Shown: positions 40,528 through 49,572 of the stretch, one piece after another | Numbering within the stretch: position 1 is the stretch's first letter | Layout of the letters: every line of letters begins with the position of its first letter | Assembly (NCBI RefSeq): GCF_032594935.1 | Contig: NZ_CP118734.1 | Coordinates: 586,001-650,000, forward strand | DNA: 64,000 nt | Source of the DNA: Streptococcus sp. 29892 | Lineage (GTDB): Bacteria; Bacillota; Bacilli; Lactobacillales; Streptococcaceae | Direction of reading: 5' to 3' | Program-made: the position numbers and the translations under genes | Notes under the pieces: model-generated | The model's database searches: none | What the model was told of the DNA's origin: nothing | What the model saw: only the letters and a program-made list of their open reading frames with translations

Positions 40528-41688
40528 ATGACCCAGTATGATTTTACAACTAGGCCTAATCGCTTAAATCACCATTCAGAAAAGTGGAAGGCCAGTGAGC
40601 AGGATCCAGAACTCTTACAGCTTTGGGTCGCTGACATGGATTTTGAAGCCCTGCCCGAAATTCGCGCTGCCATTCGCCAGTATGCAGACCAACATATCTT
40701 CGGCTATCCCTACGCTAGTGATTCTCTCTATCAATCCATAATCGATTGGGAAAAAGACCAACATGGCTATGAAATCAGCAAAGAAAGTATTGTTCTAATT
40801 GAGGGAGTGGTGCCAGCCCTCTCAGTTGCTATACAGTCTCTTACTGAGGAGGGAGATGCCGTTCTTATCAATACTCCTGTCTACCCTCCCTTTGCCCGTA
40901 CAGTAAAATTGAACAATCGCCAATTGGTGACGAATTCACTGCAGGTGGTGGACGGACAGTTCCAGATTGATTTTGAACAATTGGAGCGTGACCTTGTAGA
41001 GCAGGAAGTGAAACTCTATATTTTCTGCAATCCCCATAATCCAGGTGGTCGTGTTTGGTCCAGGGATGAGGTAGAAAAAATTGGTCAATTGTGCCGTAAA
41101 CACAAGGTCTTGCTAGTTTCAGATGAGATCCATCAAGATCTGACCCTTTATGGAAACCAGCACCATAGTTTCAACACTGTGAGTCCGGATTTTAAGGATT
41201 TTTCACTTGTTTTATCGTCTGCAACAAAAACCTTCAACATTGCAGGAACGAAAAATAGTTTTGCTATTATTGAAAATCCACAATTGAGAAAGGCTTTTAC
41301 TAGAAGACAGTTGGTCAATAACCAGCACGAAATTCCAGCCATTGGCTTGATTACGACTGAAACAGCCTTTCGATATGGTCGTCCTTGGTTAGAGGAATTG
41401 AAGACAGTTCTTGAGAAAAATATTGATTATGTGACGGACTACCTGACTCAACAGACAAAGATTAAGGTAGTAAAACCACAAGGAACCTATCTGGTCTGGC
41501 TTGATTTTTCTGCCTATGCTTTGGAGCATAATGAATTGCATCGTAAATTGAAAGAAGAGGCAAAAGTAGTCCTAAACGATGGACAAACTTTTGGTAAAGA
41601 AGGTGTTCATCACGCCCGATTAAATGCAGCAGCACCGTTTGAAACCATAAAAGAAGCCTGTGAACGAATTGCAGGAGTGTTTGGGTAA
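40528..41688 (+). CDS. MalY/PatB-type aminotransferase / cystathionine beta-lyase
   Basis: This 386-aa class I/II PLP enzyme has the Schiff-base lysine in LSSATKTFNIAGTKNS, a substrate-binding stretch IFCNPHNPGGRVW and the PLP-ring Asp in LLVSDEIHQDL. The WVADMDFEALPEI start and the FGYPYASDSLY segment fit the MalY/PatB group of cystathionine beta-lyases rather than aminotransferases proper. It follows the trans-sulfuration gene by 3 bp in an operon and ends at a strong terminator. Cleavage of cystathionine to homocysteine or of cysteine to sulfide is expected. Confidence 0.87.
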   Translation: MTQYDFTTRPNRLNHHSEKWKASEQDPELLQLWVADMDFEALPEIRAAIRQYADQHIFGYPYASDSLYQSIIDWEKDQHGYEISKESIVLIEGVVPALSVAIQSLTEEGDAVLINTPVYPPFARTVKLNNRQLVTNSLQVVDGQFQIDFEQLERDLVEQEVKLYIFCNPHNPGGRVWSRDEVEKIGQLCRKHKVLLVSDEIHQDLTLYGNQHHSFNTVSPDFKDFSLVLSSATKTFNIAGTKNSFAIIENPQLRKAFTRRQLVNNQHEIPAIGLITTETAFRYGRPWLEELKTVLEKNIDYVTDYLTQQTKIKVVKPQGTYLVWLDFSAYALEHNELHRKLKEEAKVVLNDGQTFGKEGVHHARLNAAAPFETIKEACERIAGVFG

Positions 41689-41692
41689 ATTT

Positions 41693-41733
41693 AAAAGTGT
41701 GTTCTGAATAACAGTCAGAACACACTTTTAGTT
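41693..41733 (+). terminator. Terminator of the sulfur amino acid operon
   Basis: AAAAGTGTGTTCTGA (41693-41707) pairs perfectly with TCAGAACACACTTTT (41715-41729), loop 7 nt. Confidence 0.9.
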
Positions 41734-41765
41734 TGCTAGAAATCAAAAGGTTATACGAACATCAT

Positions 41766-42599
41766 CTATTGAAATCGATATTTTCGATAGTCACTTGGAC
41801 TCTGGTGATATTGATTTTTAAAGGCACTGCTAAATGTCAATGGATCAAAATATCCAACTGAATTCGCGATTTCTGTAATACTTAGATCGAGATTAGCAAG
41901 TAGTTGACAAGCGTGGTTCATCTTAACTTGGACAATATAATCTTTGATAGAGTAACCGGTTTCCTGCTTAAAAATTTTATACAAGTAGCTGCGACTCAAC
42001 GCAAGTTGATGAGCAATTTCAGACACTTTGATTGGACTGTTGTACTGAGAATGAATGATTTTTATAGCATGATGAACGTAATTTTTGGCAAGAGTAGATG
42101 CATCTTTTAAAGATTCATTAGGAAATTCTTCTACAAGAGCTGCGAGCAATTGATTTAAATGGCCTATTAAGATTAGTTCGGTAATCATTGGATGTGTTTG
42201 ATTTTTCGTATGATTGATATCAATCATCTTTTTTAATATCGGAGAATCGAGACGGGAGTGTAGATAATATTTTTCTAGAAGTTGAGTTTGAGCAAGAATA
42301 GTTTCAGCACGAGAGCCACTGAAACCTACCCAAGTATAGGTCCAAGGTTCGATTCCATCAGCCTGGTAAAAAATAGACAGATGTTTTGGGAGTACAAAAA
42401 TATCTCCAGCTCTTAATTCAGTCGTTTCTCCATTGATTGTAATCTTGCCTTTTCCATTCGTAATAAAATGAAGTACATAGTTATTTCGTATAGTCGGCCC
42501 AAATGAGTAGTTCTTATCGCACTGTTCGGCGCCATAATGGTCTACGTTTAGGTCAAAGTTATGGCTATCAAGTTCATTATAGATATTCAGAATATTCAT
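41766..42599 (-). CDS. msmR: AraC-family activator of the raffinose/msm operon
   Basis: This 277-aa regulator has an N-terminal cupin-like sugar-sensing domain (LRAGDIFVLPKHLSIFYQ) and a C-terminal pair of helix-turn-helix motifs (SEIAHQLALSRSYLYKIFKQ and ITEIANSVGYFDPLTFSSAFK followed by SPSDYRKYR). This is the MsmR/RafR layout. It is divergent from the alpha-galactosidase gene, as in the msm and raf loci. ATG 42599 has AAGGAG 8 bp upstream; TTG at 42605 is only 2 bp away and is rejected. The probable ligand is an alpha-galactoside, by context. Confidence 0.9.
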   Translation of the reverse strand: MNILNIYNELDSHNFDLNVDHYGAEQCDKNYSFGPTIRNNYVLHFITNGKGKITINGETTELRAGDIFVLPKHLSIFYQADGIEPWTYTWVGFSGSRAETILAQTQLLEKYYLHSRLDSPILKKMIDINHTKNQTHPMITELILIGHLNQLLAALVEEFPNESLKDASTLAKNYVHHAIKIIHSQYNSPIKVSEIAHQLALSRSYLYKIFKQETGYSIKDYIVQVKMNHACQLLANLDLSITEIANSVGYFDPLTFSSAFKNQYHQSPSDYRKYRFQ

Positions 42600-42650
42600 T
42601 TTCAATGCTCCTTAGGAAACATTATACCATGTTTTAGATACAAAAGGCTA

Positions 42651-42679
42651 TTAAATAAAGCGTTTACATTTTGTAAAAT
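42651..42679 (+). promoter_or_regulatory. Alpha-galactosidase promoter with cre site and palindrome
   Basis: TTAAAT (42651-42656), 17-bp spacer and TAAAAT (42674-42679) form a plausible promoter. A CcpA-type cre site, ATAAAGCGTTTACA (42655-42668), lies between them, predicting repression by preferred sugars. TTTACA-TTT-TGTAAA (42663-42677) is a perfect palindrome overlapping it and could bind MsmR. Confidence 0.6.
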
Positions 42680-42711
42680 AAGACCATAAAGAAGAGATGG
42701 GGGAGATGAAT

Positions 42712-44880
42712 GTGATTGAGATTCATGAAAGAAAACAGATATTTCACCTGAAAACAAGAGAATTCTCTTATATCATCCAAGTGTTGGAAACAGGAGATCT
42801 GGTTCATCGTTATTTTGGGAAAAAAATCAAAAAATTTAGCGATGGAAACAAAATAACATATTTAGATCGGGCCTTTTCTCCTAGTCCAATTACTGGAGAT
42901 AGGACATACTCGTTGGATGTCCTCCCGCTCGAATACTCAAGCAGTGGTCTGGGAGATTTTAGGACTTCTGCACTAGATGTTCGAAATGAATTTGGAACGA
43001 CCCTAGATTTAAAATTTAAATCCTATAGAACCTATAAAGGAAAAAAAGAGTTAAATGGGTTACCAGCGAGTTTTGGCAACACAGAAGAAGTAGAGAGTCT
43101 TGAAATTGATCTTTATGATCAGTTGGCAGATGTTACTGTAACACTTCAGTATTCTGTTTTTGAAGAAGCTTCTTATCTTGCACGGTCAGCTACAATTCAA
43201 ACTGGCAAATATCCGTGTAAATTAGAGAAGGCATTATCTGCAACGGTTGATTTTCCACATCAGGATTTCATTGTTCACAGCTTGACTGGACGTTATGCTT
43301 ATGAAAAAGAGTGGACACAGACTCCATTGACAAAAGGTCAGTATTCGATTGGTAGCATTCGAGGTGCCTCAAGTCACTCAAGAACACCCTTCTTAGCACT
43401 ATCCTCACCCGATGCAGGTGAGGATAAGGGCGAAGTTTATGCAGCTCACCTTGTCTATAGCGGAAACTTTACAGCCTTTGTCGAAACAACTGCTATGGAG
43501 ACAAGCCGATTGGGATTAGGATTGGAAAGTCACTATTTCTCATGGCAATTGGATAAGGATGACCGGTTTCAAACTCCAGAAGTTCTCTTATCGTATACTG
43601 ATAAAGGATTTACTGGCATGACACAGAATAGTCATCACTTTATCACAAAGCACCTCATTCGATCATCGTTTGTAAACAAACCAAGACCAGTTTTAATCAA
43701 TAACTGGGAAGCGACCTATTTTGAATTTACAGAAGAAAAGATTTTACAGTTAGCTCAGGTCGCAAGTCGAGCTGGTATTGAATTGTTTGTTTTGGATGAT
43801 GGTTGGTTTGGTAAACGAAACAATGATGAAAGTTCATTGGGTGATTGGAAAGTCAATTTGGATAAGTTGCCAAATGGTTTGAATGGCTTAGCAGAGCGAA
43901 TAAATGAGCTTGGCATGAAATTCGGACTGTGGTTTGAACCAGAGATGATCTCTATTGATAGCAATCTTTATCGTGAACATCCTGATTGGGCAATTCGCAC
44001 AGAAGGACGCTTACCAATCTACAGCCGAGAACAATTAGTTTTGGATTTGACCAAGCAGGAAGTCTGTGACTATATCATTGATAGCGTCTCTTCGATATTA
44101 GAATCAGCCAACATTGCTTATGTAAAATGGGATATGAACCGCAATATTACCAATATCCCTGAAGGTTTAGCAAATGACCAGCGCTTTGAGTTCCACCATC
44201 GTTACATGCTAGGTCTGTATCGTGTATTAGACAACCTTACCAAGCGGTTTCCAGATATTCTTTTTGAATCCTGTTCTGGCGGTGGAGGGCGTAATGATTT
44301 GGGGATCATGTATTACATGCCGCAAGCTTGGGCAAGTGATGATACAGATGCGATTGAGCGCTTATCAATTCAAGAAGGTACTAGTTTGATTTATCCCCCT
44401 TCCTCAATTGGCGCGCACGTTTCTGCCGTTCCGAACCACCAGGTTGGTCGTATCACACCTCTTACTACACGGGGTAATGTGGCTATGATGGGAGGAGCAT
44501 TTGGTTACGAGCTGGATTTAACGAAACTTTCGGAAAAGGAATTGGATGAAATCAGTCAGCAAATCGAATCCTATCACTCCATTCGTGAAACTATACAATT
44601 CGGCCAGCTCTACCGTCTGAAAAAGACGACCAATACCTGGGCTGCCAACTATGTTAGTCAAGATAAGAATCAAGCGGTCTTTACTTTTGTAAAAATTCTT
44701 GCCAAGCCAGAAGCGCCTTTGCTTCATGTTCGGTTGAAGGGGCTAGACCCAGATGCCTTGTATGAATGCCCTCAATTAGGAGAAACATTCTACGGGGATG
44801 AATTGATGAACATCGGTCTTACAATGCCACATGTTCAAAAAGATTATTTTAGTGTACAATATATTTTTAACAAAATCTAG
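42712..44880 (+). CDS. aga: Alpha-galactosidase (GH36)
   Basis: The enzyme releases galactose from raffinose, melibiose and stachyose. It is about 720 aa with GH36 features: the nucleophile region AYVKWDMNRNI (Asp), the acid/base region AWASDDTDAIERL, EPEMIS and LFESCSGGGGRNDLG. It lacks a signal peptide, so it acts in the cytoplasm after uptake. In-frame starts exist at 42697, 42706 and GTG 42712. GGGGGAG at 42699-42705 is 6 bp from the GTG and overlaps or abuts the ATGs, so 42712 is preferred with moderate certainty. The sugar-binding lipoprotein gene follows after 12 bp. Confidence 0.92.
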   Translation: MIEIHERKQIFHLKTREFSYIIQVLETGDLVHRYFGKKIKKFSDGNKITYLDRAFSPSPITGDRTYSLDVLPLEYSSSGLGDFRTSALDVRNEFGTTLDLKFKSYRTYKGKKELNGLPASFGNTEEVESLEIDLYDQLADVTVTLQYSVFEEASYLARSATIQTGKYPCKLEKALSATVDFPHQDFIVHSLTGRYAYEKEWTQTPLTKGQYSIGSIRGASSHSRTPFLALSSPDAGEDKGEVYAAHLVYSGNFTAFVETTAMETSRLGLGLESHYFSWQLDKDDRFQTPEVLLSYTDKGFTGMTQNSHHFITKHLIRSSFVNKPRPVLINNWEATYFEFTEEKILQLAQVASRAGIELFVLDDGWFGKRNNDESSLGDWKVNLDKLPNGLNGLAERINELGMKFGLWFEPEMISIDSNLYREHPDWAIRTEGRLPIYSREQLVLDLTKQEVCDYIIDSVSSILESANIAYVKWDMNRNITNIPEGLANDQRFEFHHRYMLGLYRVLDNLTKRFPDILFESCSGGGGRNDLGIMYYMPQAWASDDTDAIERLSIQEGTSLIYPPSSIGAHVSAVPNHQVGRITPLTTRGNVAMMGGAFGYELDLTKLSEKELDEISQQIESYHSIRETIQFGQLYRLKKTTNTWAANYVSQDKNQAVFTFVKILAKPEAPLLHVRLKGLDPDALYECPQLGETFYGDELMNIGLTMPHVQKDYFSVQYIFNKI

Positions 44881-44892
44881 GAGGATTTTATA

Positions 44893-46131
44893 ATGAAAAT
44901 GAAAACATTTTTAAAATGTGCGTCCGTCTGTGCTTTTGCCAGCTTCTTGGTTGCTTGTGGGAATGCAAGTGGTGGTAGTGATAAGGTTGAGATTGAATAT
45001 TTCTCACAAAAACCTGAAATGCAAGCAACTCTTCAAGAAATTATTGATGATTTTGAAAAAGAAAATCCTACGATTGATATTAAATTTTCAAATGTACCAG
45101 ATGCAGGAACTGTTCTGAAAACCCGTATGGCAAATAACGAAGCACCAGATGTCATCAACATTTATCCACAAAATGCGGACTTCAAAGCATATGCAGCGGA
45201 TGGGCGTTTCCTAGAAATTGGTGATGATGCAGGTCTCAGTCATCTAAAAGATGGTGCTGTAACGCCTTATCTTGTTAATGAAAAAAATTACACCCTTCCT
45301 TTGACAGCTAATGCCTATGGAATTTACTATAATAAGGATAAGTTCAAAGAATTGGGTCTCGAAGTTCCTACTACGTATGCAGAATTTGTAGCTTTGGTAG
45401 ACAAAATCAAGTCTGATGGCAGTGTAGCCCCATTTGCCCTTTCTTTGAATGATGCTTGGTCCTTGAACGGCTACCATCAGTTAGCTTGGGTAACTGTTGC
45501 GGGTGGTTTTGATGGCGCTGAAGATATTCTAATCCGCAGTGCAAAGGGAGCAATTCAAGATGACGCTACAACAAAAGCTGTCTTAGAACGCTTGCAATTG
45601 TTGACAGATAACGGACAAAAAGGTGCAACTGGAGCCCTCTATGCAGATGCAGTCGCAAGCTTTGCAGCAGGTGATGCACTCATGCTTCCACAAGGTACAT
45701 GGGCAGCTACAGCTGTTAACCAACAAGAACCAGAATTTGAATATGGTATGTTTACCTTCCCTGGTGACAAAGAAGGTGGCGACTATACCATCGGTGCAGC
45801 AGACCTTGCTCTCTCAATTTCTGCAGATACAGAGCACCCAGAAGAGTCTAAAAAATTCTTAGAATACCTCTCACGTCCAGAAGTGATGCAAAAATACTAT
45901 GATGTAGATGGCTCACCAACTTCAGTTGAAGGTGTAGATACAGAAGGTAAGTTTGAAGAAACTGCTGGCGTTACACAATATGCCTTCACTGACAAACACG
46001 TTGTTTGGTTGCAATCTGAATGGGAATCAGAAGAAGAGTTCTGGAATATCACTGCTGAAATGGTTAAAAATCCTAACTCAGCAGAATTAGTGAAAAAACT
46101 GAACGCATTCTTTGACCCAATGAAAAAATAA
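44893..46131 (+). CDS. msmE: Sugar-binding lipoprotein of the raffinose/msm ABC transporter
   Basis: This 412-aa extracellular solute-binding protein of the MalE/MsmE type has a lipoprotein signal with lipobox LVAC (C22). The mature part shows PDVINIYPQNADF, LPLTANAYGIYYNKDKFKELG and LPQGTWAA, typical of family 1 binding proteins. AGGAGG precedes the ATG. It captures alpha-galactosides or isomalto-oligosaccharides and hands them to the MsmFG permeases encoded after a 133-bp gap with large RNA hairpins. Expression may thus exceed that of the permeases. Confidence 0.92.
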   Translation: MKMKTFLKCASVCAFASFLVACGNASGGSDKVEIEYFSQKPEMQATLQEIIDDFEKENPTIDIKFSNVPDAGTVLKTRMANNEAPDVINIYPQNADFKAYAADGRFLEIGDDAGLSHLKDGAVTPYLVNEKNYTLPLTANAYGIYYNKDKFKELGLEVPTTYAEFVALVDKIKSDGSVAPFALSLNDAWSLNGYHQLAWVTVAGGFDGAEDILIRSAKGAIQDDATTKAVLERLQLLTDNGQKGATGALYADAVASFAAGDALMLPQGTWAATAVNQQEPEFEYGMFTFPGDKEGGDYTIGAADLALSISADTEHPEESKKFLEYLSRPEVMQKYYDVDGSPTSVEGVDTEGKFEETAGVTQYAFTDKHVVWLQSEWESEEEFWNITAEMVKNPNSAELVKKLNAFFDPMKK

Positions 46132-46140
46132 TTCAAAAAA

Positions 46141-46242
46141 ACTATAAAGAGGGCTAGAACAGCCTAGCTCTTCTTTATAGTTGCTTAGGGTCAGTTTGAA
46201 TCCCCCTTACCACTCCATTCAAACTGACCCTAAGCAACTATA
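46141..46242. repeat. Two overlapping long inverted repeats between msmE and msmF
   Basis: A first hairpin pairs ACTATAAAGAGGGCTAG (46141-46157) with CTAGCTCTTCTTTATAGT (about 46164-46181), nearly perfect. A second pairs 46176-46200 with 46218-46242: 25 bp without mismatch, loop 17 nt (arm contains TTGCTTAGGGTCAGTTTGAA). They share about six bases (TATAGT), so they are mutually exclusive in RNA. No good T run follows either, so a processing or stabiliser role is more likely than simple termination. Confidence 0.85.
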
Positions 46243-46264
46243 TATTTTAGAAAAAAGGAGTACC

Positions 46265-47140
46265 ATGATGAATCAAAAAGGATTTATTGCCAAATATTGG
46301 CCCTATCTATTTGTTGCTATACCAATCGGTCTACAGCTAATCTTTTTCTTCTATCCCCTATTTACAGGTATCTATTACAGCTTGACAGATTGGAATGGAT
46401 TGACATCTGATTTTAGTTTAATTGGTATTCAAAACTATCTAGACATCTTAAAAAATCCTGATTTTTATACTTCCATGACCTTTACCATCATCTTCACTAT
46501 TGGTTTAATCATTGGAGAAATAGTCATAGGGATTTGGTTGGCTACCCTGCTCAATCGTAAGATTAAAGCGGTTGGTTTCTTTAGAACCTGGTATTTCTTC
46601 CCGGCAGTGCTATCCACAGTTACGTTAGGATTGATTTTTGTTCAATTATTTAACTATGGTTTCACACAAATTGGTGAGATTCTGCATATTGATTGGTTGA
46701 TGGAAAACTTATTGGTACAAGAAAATACTGTTATTCCAGCAGTGATTTTTGTGGCTCTCTGGCAAGGGCTGGCTATGCCAGTTATCATTTTCCTTTCTGG
46801 TTTACAAAGTATTCCAGAAGATGTGAAAGAAGCAGCTGCAATCGATGGAGCTACTCGTTCTCAACAATTTTTCAATATTGAACTTCCATTCTTATTACCA
46901 TCTATCAGTATGGTTTTCATCTTGGCAATGAAGTCAGGTTTGACAGCATTTGACCTTATCTTTGCACTGACAAGTGGTGGCCCAGACGGCAAAACAGAGT
47001 CCTTGGGTTTACTCGTTTACAACTATGCCTTTGTAGACAATAAATTCTCTTATGCCAATGCTTTGGCTGTAGTACTCTTCATCTTCATTATTGTCATCTC
47101 ATTGATTCAGATGAGAATTTCGAAGAAATTTGAAATTTAG
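46265..47140 (+). CDS. msmF: Sugar ABC transporter permease (MsmF/RafF-like)
   Basis: This 291-aa inner-membrane permease of the MalF type has six spans and the EAA loop EDVKEAAAIDGATRSQQFFNIELP, the docking site for the ATPase. ATG 46265 and 46268 are both possible; AAAAGGAG ends 4 and 7 bp before them. It forms a heterodimer with the next gene product. The ATPase (MsmK) is not encoded here; streptococci often use a shared MsmK from elsewhere. Confidence 0.9.
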   Translation: MMNQKGFIAKYWPYLFVAIPIGLQLIFFFYPLFTGIYYSLTDWNGLTSDFSLIGIQNYLDILKNPDFYTSMTFTIIFTIGLIIGEIVIGIWLATLLNRKIKAVGFFRTWYFFPAVLSTVTLGLIFVQLFNYGFTQIGEILHIDWLMENLLVQENTVIPAVIFVALWQGLAMPVIIFLSGLQSIPEDVKEAAAIDGATRSQQFFNIELPFLLPSISMVFILAMKSGLTAFDLIFALTSGGPDGKTESLGLLVYNYAFVDNKFSYANALAVVLFIFIIVISLIQMRISKKFEI

Positions 47141-47150
47141 GAGGACAGAC

Positions 47151-47981
47151 ATGAATACTCAAAAACAGAAAAATTGGTGGGTCTATCTCGTGCTCTTCAG
47201 CGGTATTCTCTTTATGTTTATTCCGCTACTTGTAACGATTATTAGCTCATTCAAACCAACCAAGGAAATCACGAGCAATTTCTTTGGTCTTCCTGAAAAT
47301 TTCACCTTAAATAACTACGAACGTTTGTTTAATGATGGGATTGTACAATATTTTGGCAATTCAGCCTTGATTACGATTGTAGCTGTTGGCTTGATTCTAC
47401 TTGTTATTCCAATGGCAGCTTTCGCCGTAGCCCGTCAAATGAAACGCCAGACAGTGTTTAACTTTATCTACTTTTTCTTGATTATCGGGATTTTCGTACC
47501 TTTTCAGGTTATTATGCTCCCAATGACAAAATTGATGTCAAGTCTTGGATTGAACAACATTGTCGGTCTGATTATCTTGTACTTAACCTATGCAGTTCCT
47601 CAGGCCCTCTTCCTCTATGTCGGCTATATTAAGACTATTGTACCTGAGGAAATGGATGAGGCGGCAGCTATTGATGGCTGTGATAAATTTACTATGTACT
47701 GGAAAATCATTTTCCCACTCATGAAACCTATGCATGCAACCGTTTTGATTATCAATGCCCTCTGGGTCTGGAACGATTTCCTCTTGCCTTTACTAGTATT
47801 GAACCGTGATCAAAGCATGTGGACCTTGCCACTTTTTCAATACAATTACCAAGGTATGTATTTTAGTGACTATGGTCCATCATTTGCATCCTATGTGGTG
47901 GGAATTATCCCAATCTTATTGGTATACCTTGTCTTCCAGAAACATATTATTTCAGGTATGACAAGTGGTTCTGTCAAATAA
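47151..47981 (+). CDS. msmG: Sugar ABC transporter permease (MsmG/RafG-like)
   Basis: MalG-type permease, 276 aa, six spans, with the EAA loop PEEMDEAAAIDGCDKFTMYWKIIFP. GGAGG lies 6 bp before ATG 47151; a longer frame from 47130 overlaps the msmF end and lacks a site. It is 10 bp downstream of msmF and completes the membrane part of the importer. Confidence 0.9.
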   Translation: MNTQKQKNWWVYLVLFSGILFMFIPLLVTIISSFKPTKEITSNFFGLPENFTLNNYERLFNDGIVQYFGNSALITIVAVGLILLVIPMAAFAVARQMKRQTVFNFIYFFLIIGIFVPFQVIMLPMTKLMSSLGLNNIVGLIILYLTYAVPQALFLYVGYIKTIVPEEMDEAAAIDGCDKFTMYWKIIFPLMKPMHATVLIINALWVWNDFLLPLLVLNRDQSMWTLPLFQYNYQGMYFSDYGPSFASYVVGIIPILLVYLVFQKHIISGMTSGSVK

Positions 47982-47983
47982 TT

Positions 47984-48010
47984 AAAAAGGTTGGCTTGTT
48001 CAACCTTTTC
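47984..48010 (+). terminator. Hairpin after msmG, possible partial terminator
   Basis: AAAAGGTTG pairs with CAACCTTTT, loop GCTTGTT, T-rich after. It may reduce read-through into gtfA. Confidence 0.65.
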
Positions 48011-48050
48011 TAAAAAATGAAAAAGAAAAGGCTTACAAAGGAGAATGTCG

Positions 48051-49499
48051 ATGAAAATTAAAAACCAAGCTATGTTGATTACCTATTCTGATAGTTTAGG
48101 CAAGAATCTCAAGGATTTGAAAAAAGTTCTTGAGGGACCATTAAAGGATGTTGTGGGAGGTATTCACATTCTACCATTCTTCCCATCATCAGGTGACCGT
48201 GGGTTTGCACCAATGGATTATACAAAGGTGGACCCTGCATTTGGAGATTGGTCAGATATTGAAGCATTGAGCAAGGACTATTATCTGATGTTCGATTTTA
48301 TGATCAATCATATTTCTGCAAAATCTCCTTATTTCCTTGATTTTCTTGAAAAGAAAGATGAATCAGCTTATGCGGATTTGTTTATTCGCTATAAAAACTT
48401 TTGGCCAAATGGTGAGCCAACGCAAGAAGATGTTGATTTAATCTATAAGCGTAAACCTCGTGCTCCATATCGTATTGCAACATTTGCTGATGGTAGTGAG
48501 GAGAAGGTATGGTGTACCTTTGATGAGCAACAGATTGACTTAGATGTGACAACAGAGACAACCCGTCGTTTCATCCAAGAAAATCTGGAACAGTTGGCAG
48601 AACATGGTGCTTCGATCATTCGTTTGGACGCCTTTGCTTATGCCAATAAAAAAATCGGAACCAACTGTTTCTTTGTGGAACCTGATATTTGGGAAATGCT
48701 CCATTTTCCACGTCAGTTATTGGCTCCAAAAGATGTGGAAATCTTGCCTGAAATTCATGAACACTACACCATTCAGCAAAAAATTGCGGAACAGGATTAT
48801 TATGTTTATGACTTTGCCTTGCCAATGCTGGTTCTCCACGCTTTGTATTCAGGTCATGTCAATCGCCTGGTTCACTGGATGGAGATTTGCCCTCGCAAGC
48901 AATTTACAACCCTAGATACACATGATGGAATCGGTGTTGTAGATGTTAAGGATTTGCTGACGGATGAGGAGACAGAGGAAACGCGTGAAGCCTTGTATGC
49001 ACAAGGTGCCAATGTCAAGAAAATTTATAGCACTGAAGCTTACAATAATTTGGATATTTATCAGATTAACTGTACTTATTATTCTGCCCTCGGCAATAAC
49101 GATCAAGCTTACCTATTAGCGCGTGTTCTCCAATGTTTTGCACCAGGTATTCCACAAATTTACTATGTTGGTTTGCTAGCAGGCGAAAATGATATTGAAC
49201 TTTTGGAATCAAGCAAGGAAGGCCGCAATATCAATCGCCATTACTATGAGTTGGAAGAAATTGAGCAGGAAGTGCAACGGCCAGTTGTACAATCCTTGTT
49301 CAAACTCCTTAAATTCCGCAATACAAGTCCAGCTTTCGACGGAGAGTTCTCCGTTAAGATGTTGGATGAAACAAGTATGGAAATTTTCTGGAATAATCAA
49401 GATGCAGGAGTATCTGCCCGTCTAACAGCTAACCTAAAAGAAAAATCCTTTGAAATTGTTGAAATAGAAGAGGGCAAAATGACCACAATTGAGTTATAA
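48051..49499 (+). CDS. gtfA: Sucrose phosphorylase
   Basis: This GH13 enzyme (482 aa) splits sucrose with phosphate into glucose-1-phosphate and fructose in the cytoplasm. Landmarks: FDFMINHIS (GH13 region I), [20 protein letters not shown] (nucleophile Asp), LPEIHEH (acid/base Glu) and [12 protein letters not shown] (third catalytic Asp). AAAGGAG precedes ATG 48051 by 6 bp. Its place after the transporter genes matches the msm operon, where sucrose is released from raffinose by alpha-galactosidase. Confidence 0.94.
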   Translation: MKIKNQAMLITYSDSLGKNLKDLKKVLEGPLKDVVGGIHILPFFPSSGDRGFAPMDYTKVDPAFGDWSDIEALSKDYYLMFDFMINHISAKSPYFLDFLEKKDESAYADLFIRYKNFWPNGEPTQEDVDLIYKRKPRAPYRIATFADGSEEKVWCTFDEQQIDLDVTTETTRRFIQENLEQLAEHGASIIRLDAFAYANKKIGTNCFFVEPDIWEMLHFPRQLLAPKDVEILPEIHEHYTIQQKIAEQDYYVYDFALPMLVLHALYSGHVNRLVHWMEICPRKQFTTLDTHDGIGVVDVKDLLTDEETEETREALYAQGANVKKIYSTEAYNNLDIYQINCTYYSALGNNDQAYLLARVLQCFAPGIPQIYYVGLLAGENDIELLESSKEGRNINRHYYELEEIEQEVQRPVVQSLFKLLKFRNTSPAFDGEFSVKMLDETSMEIFWNNQDAGVSARLTANLKEKSFEIVEIEEGKMTTIEL

Positions 49500-49516
49500 T
49501 ATGATTATATAGAAAC

Positions 49517-49535
49517 AGGGGGGATTCCCCTTTTT
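49517..49535 (+). terminator. Short hairpin between gtfA and dexB
   Basis: GGGG-GGATT-CCCC followed by five T's; a weak terminator or attenuator. Confidence 0.55.
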
Positions 49536-49572
49536 CTTGCGTAAATAAGATTGTACAGAAAGGATCAATCAA

